Assembly (NCBI GenBank): GCA_017959525.1
Contig: JAGDAL010000091.1
Location: 1-11,032, forward strand
Reading direction: 5' to 3'
Source of the DNA: Lachnospiraceae bacterium
GTDB lineage: Bacteria; Bacillota; Clostridia; Lachnospirales; Lachnospiraceae
DNA length: 11,032 bases
The notes beneath the pieces were generated by a model, which saw nothing but the letters and a program-made list of their open reading frames with translations, was not told where the DNA came from and made no database searches. Both the position numbers and the translations under genes were made by a program. Positions 8,236 through 11,032 of this stretch are shown here, piece after piece. Within the stretch, counting starts at the first letter, position 1. Each line of letters starts with the position of its first letter.

Positions 8236-10661
8236 TGCAGCAGTACGAAAAAGATCACTTGGCACTTGTGCTGGAGAATGCGGCAGAGTGTACAGTTTTA
8301 TTGAAGAGTAATGGTGATTTTCCACTGGGGGCGCCACAGGCTATTGACGCCTTTGGTGCCGGCCTTCGCTATACGGTGAAGGGCGGAACGGGCTCCGGTG
8401 AGGTAAACAGTCGTTTTACCTATACCATCGAAGAGGGCTTAGAGAAGGAAGGCTTCCGAATCACGTCCAAGTCTTGGCTGGATACCTATGATGCTATTCG
8501 CACCTTGGAGCGCAAGGCGTTTGCCAAGGCAGTGAAGCGAGAGGCCATTGCGAATCATGAGAATCCTTTTATCTATTGTATGGGTCGAGAGATGCCGGAA
8601 CCGGAGTATACGATTCCGTTGGAGAAAAAGAGCGAGGTTGCTATTTACGTGGTATCCCGCAATTCCGGAGAGGGAAGCGACCGCAGGCCGGTACCGGGAG
8701 ATGTCAAGCTTTCCAATTCCGAGGTTCGTGACATTTTGGAATGTAACCGAAAGTATGAGAAGTTTCTACTGGTGTTGAATGTCGGTGGAGCCTTAGATTT
8801 ATCACCGGTGATGGAGGTGGAGAATATCCTATTACTATCTCAGCTTGGTGTGGATTGTGGTAAGGTGCTGGCGGATATCATGCTTGGTAAGCAGAATCCA
8901 TCCGGAAAGCTGACCACCACATGGGCTGCTTGGGAAGATTATTCTTCAGAGGGTACTTTTGGAGATTGGAACGATACGCGTTATGTGGAGGGTATCTACG
9001 TGGGCTATCGTTACTTTGATAGCATTGGCAAGAAACCGCTGTTTCCTTTTGGCTATGGATTATCCTATACCAGCTTTACGTTGGAGCCAATGGAGGCGAC
9101 TGCATCTGGAGATATGATTACCACTTCTGTTAAGGTGAAGAATGTTGGAAATGCAACAGGCAAGGAAGTGGTACAGGTATATATTAGCAAGCCATCCGGC
9201 AAGTTGGACCAGCCATATCAGGAACTGGCTGCTTTTGCCAAAACAATGGCATTGGCTCCTTCCGAAGAAGAAGTGTTGGAGTTGCAATTCAAGCTTTCTG
9301 ATATGGCTTCCTATGATATGGGCAGTGCTTCCTATGTGTTAGAGGCCGGAGACTATATCATCCGTGTTGGTAATTGTTCTTCGGATACGAAGATTGTTGG
9401 AGTTGCAACGCTTGGTGAGACGGTCACGGTACGTAAGGTGAAGAATTGTCTGGGGAATCCGGATTTTACCGATATCCGATTACAGGCGCTGGTGGATGAG
9501 ATTCCGGCAGAGGTAGTGCGCCTAACGATTGATGCTTCGGCAATTCCAACCACTGTTGTAGATTACAACGTGGAGTATGAAATCGATGAACGTGTAAAGA
9601 AGCTTTCTAACGAGGAATTATCTTACCTTGCCATCGGTGGATTTGATCCGGACGCCAAGGGCCTAAGTGTCATTGGAAATGCTGCGATTCATGTGGCAGG
9701 TGCGGCAGGAGAGACAACGTCCCAGTTGGAGAAAAAGGGACTCAAGCCGCTGGTTATGGCAGATGGCCCGGCGGGATTGCGTCTTGCGAAGGACTATTAT
9801 GAAGACGCCAAGGGGGCACATGCTGCGTTATCCGGTGGAGCCATTCCGCAGAGTATTTTGGATATGATGGGACCGGTATCTCGTTTTATTGCAGAGCTTG
9901 TTGCCGGTGGAAGCAAGACCCCGAAGAATGTGGTACTAAAAGAGCAGGCATGCACCATGATTCCAATTGGAACAGCCGTTGCCCAGAGTTTTAACACGGA
10001 TTTGGCTCGCCAATTTGGTGATTTGGTAGGAAGTGAGATGGAGATGTTTGGGGTTCACCTTTGGTTGGCGCCGGCCCTTAATATTCATCGCAGCATCCTG
10101 TGTGGTCGTAACTTCGAGTATTATTCTGAGGACCCGTTGGTATCCGGATTGATGGCCGCAGCTATTACACAAGGGGTGCAGGCTCATAGAGGACGTGCAA
10201 CCACCATCAAGCATTATGCAGCCAATAATGCCGAGACCAATCGTTACTGCAATAACAGTCAGGTCAGTGAGCGCGCTATGCGTGAAATTTACCTCCGAGG
10301 ATTTGAAATCTGTGTAAAAACATCACAGCCCCATGCATTGATGACCAGCTATAACCTGTTGAATGGAACTCATACTGCAGAACATCGGGGATTGATAGAA
10401 GATATTCTCCGCAGGGAATGGGGATATCAGGGCATTGTTATGACAGATTGGGTAATGACCATGATGGAAAGCAAGCGTTCCAAGTACCGCAATTCCTTAT
10501 CGGAAAAGGTGGCTGCAGCAGGTGGAGACCTATTCATGCCAGGTGGTAAGAAGGACTATGAGCGAGTGGTCAAGGCCTTGCAGGATGGTAGATTAGAACG
10601 CAAGCAGCTAGAGATTAACGGAACACGTGTAGTCCGTAAAACACAAGAATTAATTGGATGA
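8235..10661 (+). CDS. Domain-swapped GH3 beta-glucosidase
   Basis: An 808-residue retaining glycosidase of family GH3 with the domain order reversed. The part normally at the C-terminus comes first: an alpha/beta sandwich (about 10-270) with GGTGSGEVN and SRNSGEGSDR, whose E146 is the likely acid/base. A fibronectin III-like domain (about 280-390) follows. The TIM barrel comes last (about 430-800), with ADGPAGLRL (D510), the IKHYAANN stretch (K659, H660) and VMTDW, whose D738 is the nucleophile. Both catalytic residues are present. No signal peptide is seen, so it works in the cytoplasm. The ATG at 8235 overlaps the rhaD stop by one base and has a GGGAAAGGG ribosome site. With GH78 it would strip glucose left after rhamnose removal, as in rutinosides. 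Beta-xylosidase or another beta-glycosidase activity cannot be ruled out. The reversed order is known in some Butyrivibrio and Ruminococcus enzymes. Confidence 0.93.
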   Translation: MQQYEKDHLALVLENAAECTVLLKSNGDFPLGAPQAIDAFGAGLRYTVKGGTGSGEVNSRFTYTIEEGLEKEGFRITSKSWLDTYDAIRTLERKAFAKAVKREAIANHENPFIYCMGREMPEPEYTIPLEKKSEVAIYVVSRNSGEGSDRRPVPGDVKLSNSEVRDILECNRKYEKFLLVLNVGGALDLSPVMEVENILLLSQLGVDCGKVLADIMLGKQNPSGKLTTTWAAWEDYSSEGTFGDWNDTRYVEGIYVGYRYFDSIGKKPLFPFGYGLSYTSFTLEPMEATASGDMITTSVKVKNVGNATGKEVVQVYISKPSGKLDQPYQELAAFAKTMALAPSEEEVLELQFKLSDMASYDMGSASYVLEAGDYIIRVGNCSSDTKIVGVATLGETVTVRKVKNCLGNPDFTDIRLQALVDEIPAEVVRLTIDASAIPTTVVDYNVEYEIDERVKKLSNEELSYLAIGGFDPDAKGLSVIGNAAIHVAGAAGETTSQLEKKGLKPLVMADGPAGLRLAKDYYEDAKGAHAALSGGAIPQSILDMMGPVSRFIAELVAGGSKTPKNVVLKEQACTMIPIGTAVAQSFNTDLARQFGDLVGSEMEMFGVHLWLAPALNIHRSILCGRNFEYYSEDPLVSGLMAAAITQGVQAHRGRATTIKHYAANNAETNRYCNNSQVSERAMREIYLRGFEICVKTSQPHALMTSYNLLNGTHTAEHRGLIEDILRREWGYQGIVMTDWVMTMMESKRSKYRNSLSEKVAAAGGDLFMPGGKKDYERVVKALQDGRLERKQLEINGTRVVRKTQELIG

Positions 10662-10664
10662 TTT

Positions 10665-10697
10665 TGACTCCCCGGGACGGAGTTGGCGAGTCATTTT
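10665..10697 (+). terminator. Candidate operon terminator
   Basis: TGACTC (10665-10670) pairs with GAGTCA (10688-10693). A C-C mismatch and two more C-G pairs follow inward, and TTTT follows the stem at 10694-10697. A competing stem, ACTCC (10667-10671) with GGAGT (10679-10683), uses the same ascending arm. It starts 4 bases after the GH3 stop, which fits an operon end. The T-run is short, so efficiency may be modest. Confidence 0.5.
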
Positions 10698-10853
10698 AGT
10701 GGTGATTTCAGTATTTTCCGATGGTGGAGAATAGAATACCCAGGGTAGAGAAAAAAATAGAAATGTGGTAATATACACAAGGTTATGATCAAAAGTGTCA
10801 TAAATATTGAAAAACACAGTAAAATCAGTACTTCTAGAAGGAGATAAATTACC
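10698..10853. other. AT-rich intergenic region with no supported gene
   Basis: About 155 bases between the operon terminator and the 7-codon ORF. The base composition turns clearly AT-rich after about 10740. A promoter for the downstream ORF should lie here. The best candidate is TAAAAT (10820-10825) with a weak TGTCAT (10796-10801) 18 bases before it. AAGGAG at 10838-10843 is a strong ribosome site, 10 bases before the ATG at 10854. Nothing else is supported. Confidence 0.4.
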
Positions 10854-10877
10854 ATGAAACTCGGAATCGTTATTTGA
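10854..10877 (+). pseudogene. Seven-codon start of a probable DsrE-like gene, cut short
   Basis: A strong AAGGAG site at the right distance leads to ATG and the codons for MKLGIVI, followed by TGA at 10875-10877. Full DsrE/F-like sulfur-relay proteins commonly begin with MKLGIVI or a near variant and continue for 100 or more residues. Here nothing similar continues in any of the three + frames. A ribosome site this good in front of seven codons points to a real gene whose body has been displaced, most simply by insertion of foreign DNA at about 10875. A genuine short leader peptide is the alternative. The family match rests on only seven residues and my memory of the family. Confidence 0.4.
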
Positions 10878-10897
10878 AGCCTTTTTTCATATATCTC

Positions 10898-10933
10898 CAT
10901 AAAGAGTCATAAAACTCTATGAAAACGCATAAA
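10898..10933. repeat. Four 10-base-phased CATAAA-type repeats
   Basis: CATAAA occurs at 10898, 10908 and 10928, with a degenerate TATGAA at 10918, so four units lie exactly 10 bases apart, one per helical turn. A small hairpin, AGAGT (10903-10907) with ACTCT (10914-10918), overlaps the second unit. Such phasing suggests cooperative binding of a protein on one face of the DNA, for example recombinase arm sites. Confidence 0.5.
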
Positions 10934-10951
10934 TACTGGACTTACAGAGAT

Positions 10952-10979
10952 TACAACTCACATATAACTTGTTATAACT
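10952..10979. repeat. Three phased TATAACT-type direct repeats
   Basis: TACAACT (10952-10958), TATAACT (10963-10969) and TATAACT (10973-10979) are spaced 11 and 10 bases apart. The last two extend to an identical ATAACTT, and GTTATAAC (10971-10978) is a perfect palindrome. They lie over the stop of the - strand frame. Confidence 0.45.
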
Positions 10980-11032
10980 TTATGTATTTTATAAAAAAAT
11001 GGCACTCCCGTGGCACTCGATGTGGCACTCGG
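10958..11032 (-). CDS. Possible C-terminal tail of a tyrosine recombinase (partial)
   Basis: Reading from the right edge on the - strand, one frame stays open for 24 codons to a TGA at 10958-10960. It encodes a tail containing SATSSATG followed by a hydrophobic and basic stretch. Short repetitive low-complexity tails of this sort occur at the ends of some clostridial phage-type integrases. The other two - frames are also open from the edge for 19 and 13 codons before stopping, so the true frame cannot be settled here. No catalytic motif is in the window. Confidence 0.25.
   Translation of the reverse strand, partial: PSATSSATGVPFFYKIHKVITSYM
11000..11030. repeat. Three TGGCACTC direct repeats
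   Basis: TGGCACTC occurs at 11000-11007, 11011-11018 and 11023-11030, spaced 11 and 12 bases apart, right at the window edge. More copies may follow beyond the edge. On the - strand the repeats would encode part of the low-complexity tail of the possible recombinase. Confidence 0.55.

Larger units (their letters stand above)
10875..11032. mobile_element. Possible end of an integrated element (partial)
   Basis: From the point where the DsrE-like frame breaks, the sequence contains several families of short phased repeats and a - strand open frame ending 80 bases inside. This arrangement, with a recombinase gene whose 3' end faces the element end and repeats between, is usual for Tn916-like conjugative elements and integrated islands. 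The recombinase itself is almost entirely outside the window and the other element end is not visible, so this is a hypothesis from layout. Confidence 0.35.

Noticed and set aside
10691..10900. 69-codon hydrophobic open frame on the - strand after the operon
   Set aside because: The hydrophobic codons follow from AT-rich sequence, it spans the dsrE-like start and its ribosome site, and I see no family resemblance.
10919..10933. Near-match to a catabolite-response (cre) site
   Set aside because: It agrees with the consensus except for one fixed base, but it is built from the 10-base CATAAA repeats, is AT-rich, and does not precede any supported gene start.
11000..11032. ATG at 10999 on the + strand as a gene start at the right edge
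   Set aside because: No ribosome site precedes it; the upstream bases are T- and A-rich, and the codons are just the TGGCACTC repeat.

Overview
The window carries one intact six-gene operon, all on the + strand (524-10661), for taking up and breaking down L-rhamnose-containing glycosides. Short pieces of unrelated genes lie on both sides. Strong GGAGG-type ribosome sites, very tight gene packing, a GPH-family sugar symporter and a domain-swapped GH3 beta-glucosidase of the type known from Butyrivibrio and Ruminococcus suggest a low-to-moderate GC anaerobic Firmicute, most likely Lachnospiraceae-like. This assignment rests on gene style, not on a marker gene.

Layout. 2-307 is the 3' end of an unrecognised gene with a Cys/His zinc-knuckle-like motif. 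308-523 is a leader region with a possible 22-codon ORF, a weak promoter candidate, and a strong terminator-like hairpin ending only 24 bases before the first operon gene. A second TTATCC copy after that hairpin could form a competing structure, so the region looks like an attenuator. Then follow: GPH transporter (524), GH78 alpha-L-rhamnosidase (1969), rhamnulokinase rhaB (4545), an arabinose/fucose-isomerase-family protein (5960), rhamnulose-1-phosphate aldolase rhaD (7402) and a GH3 beta-glucosidase (8235). Neighbouring genes overlap by 1, 4, 7 and 1 bases, with a single 20-base gap before rhaD. A terminator candidate follows at 10665-10697.

How it works (inference from families). The symporter imports an intact small rhamnoside. 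GH78, which has no signal peptide, removes L-rhamnose in the cytoplasm. The isomerase makes L-rhamnulose, RhaB phosphorylates it, and RhaD splits it to dihydroxyacetone phosphate and L-lactaldehyde. The GH3 enzyme would release the remaining beta-linked glucose. This enzyme pair fits rutinose- or neohesperidose-type plant glycosides such as flavonoid rutinosides. No classical RhaA isomerase is present, so the arabinose/fucose-isomerase-family protein is the obvious candidate for that step. No mutarotase, lactaldehyde reductase or regulator is in the window.

Right end. After 10700 the sequence becomes AT-rich. A well-formed ribosome site and ATG start a 7-codon reading frame (10854-10877) that looks like the first residues of a DsrE-family protein and then stops. 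Just beyond are three sets of short repeats spaced 10-12 bases apart and, on the - strand, a short open frame running off the edge. The simplest reading is that the end of an integrated element, with a tyrosine-recombinase gene pointing toward its own end, interrupts a dsrE-like gene here.
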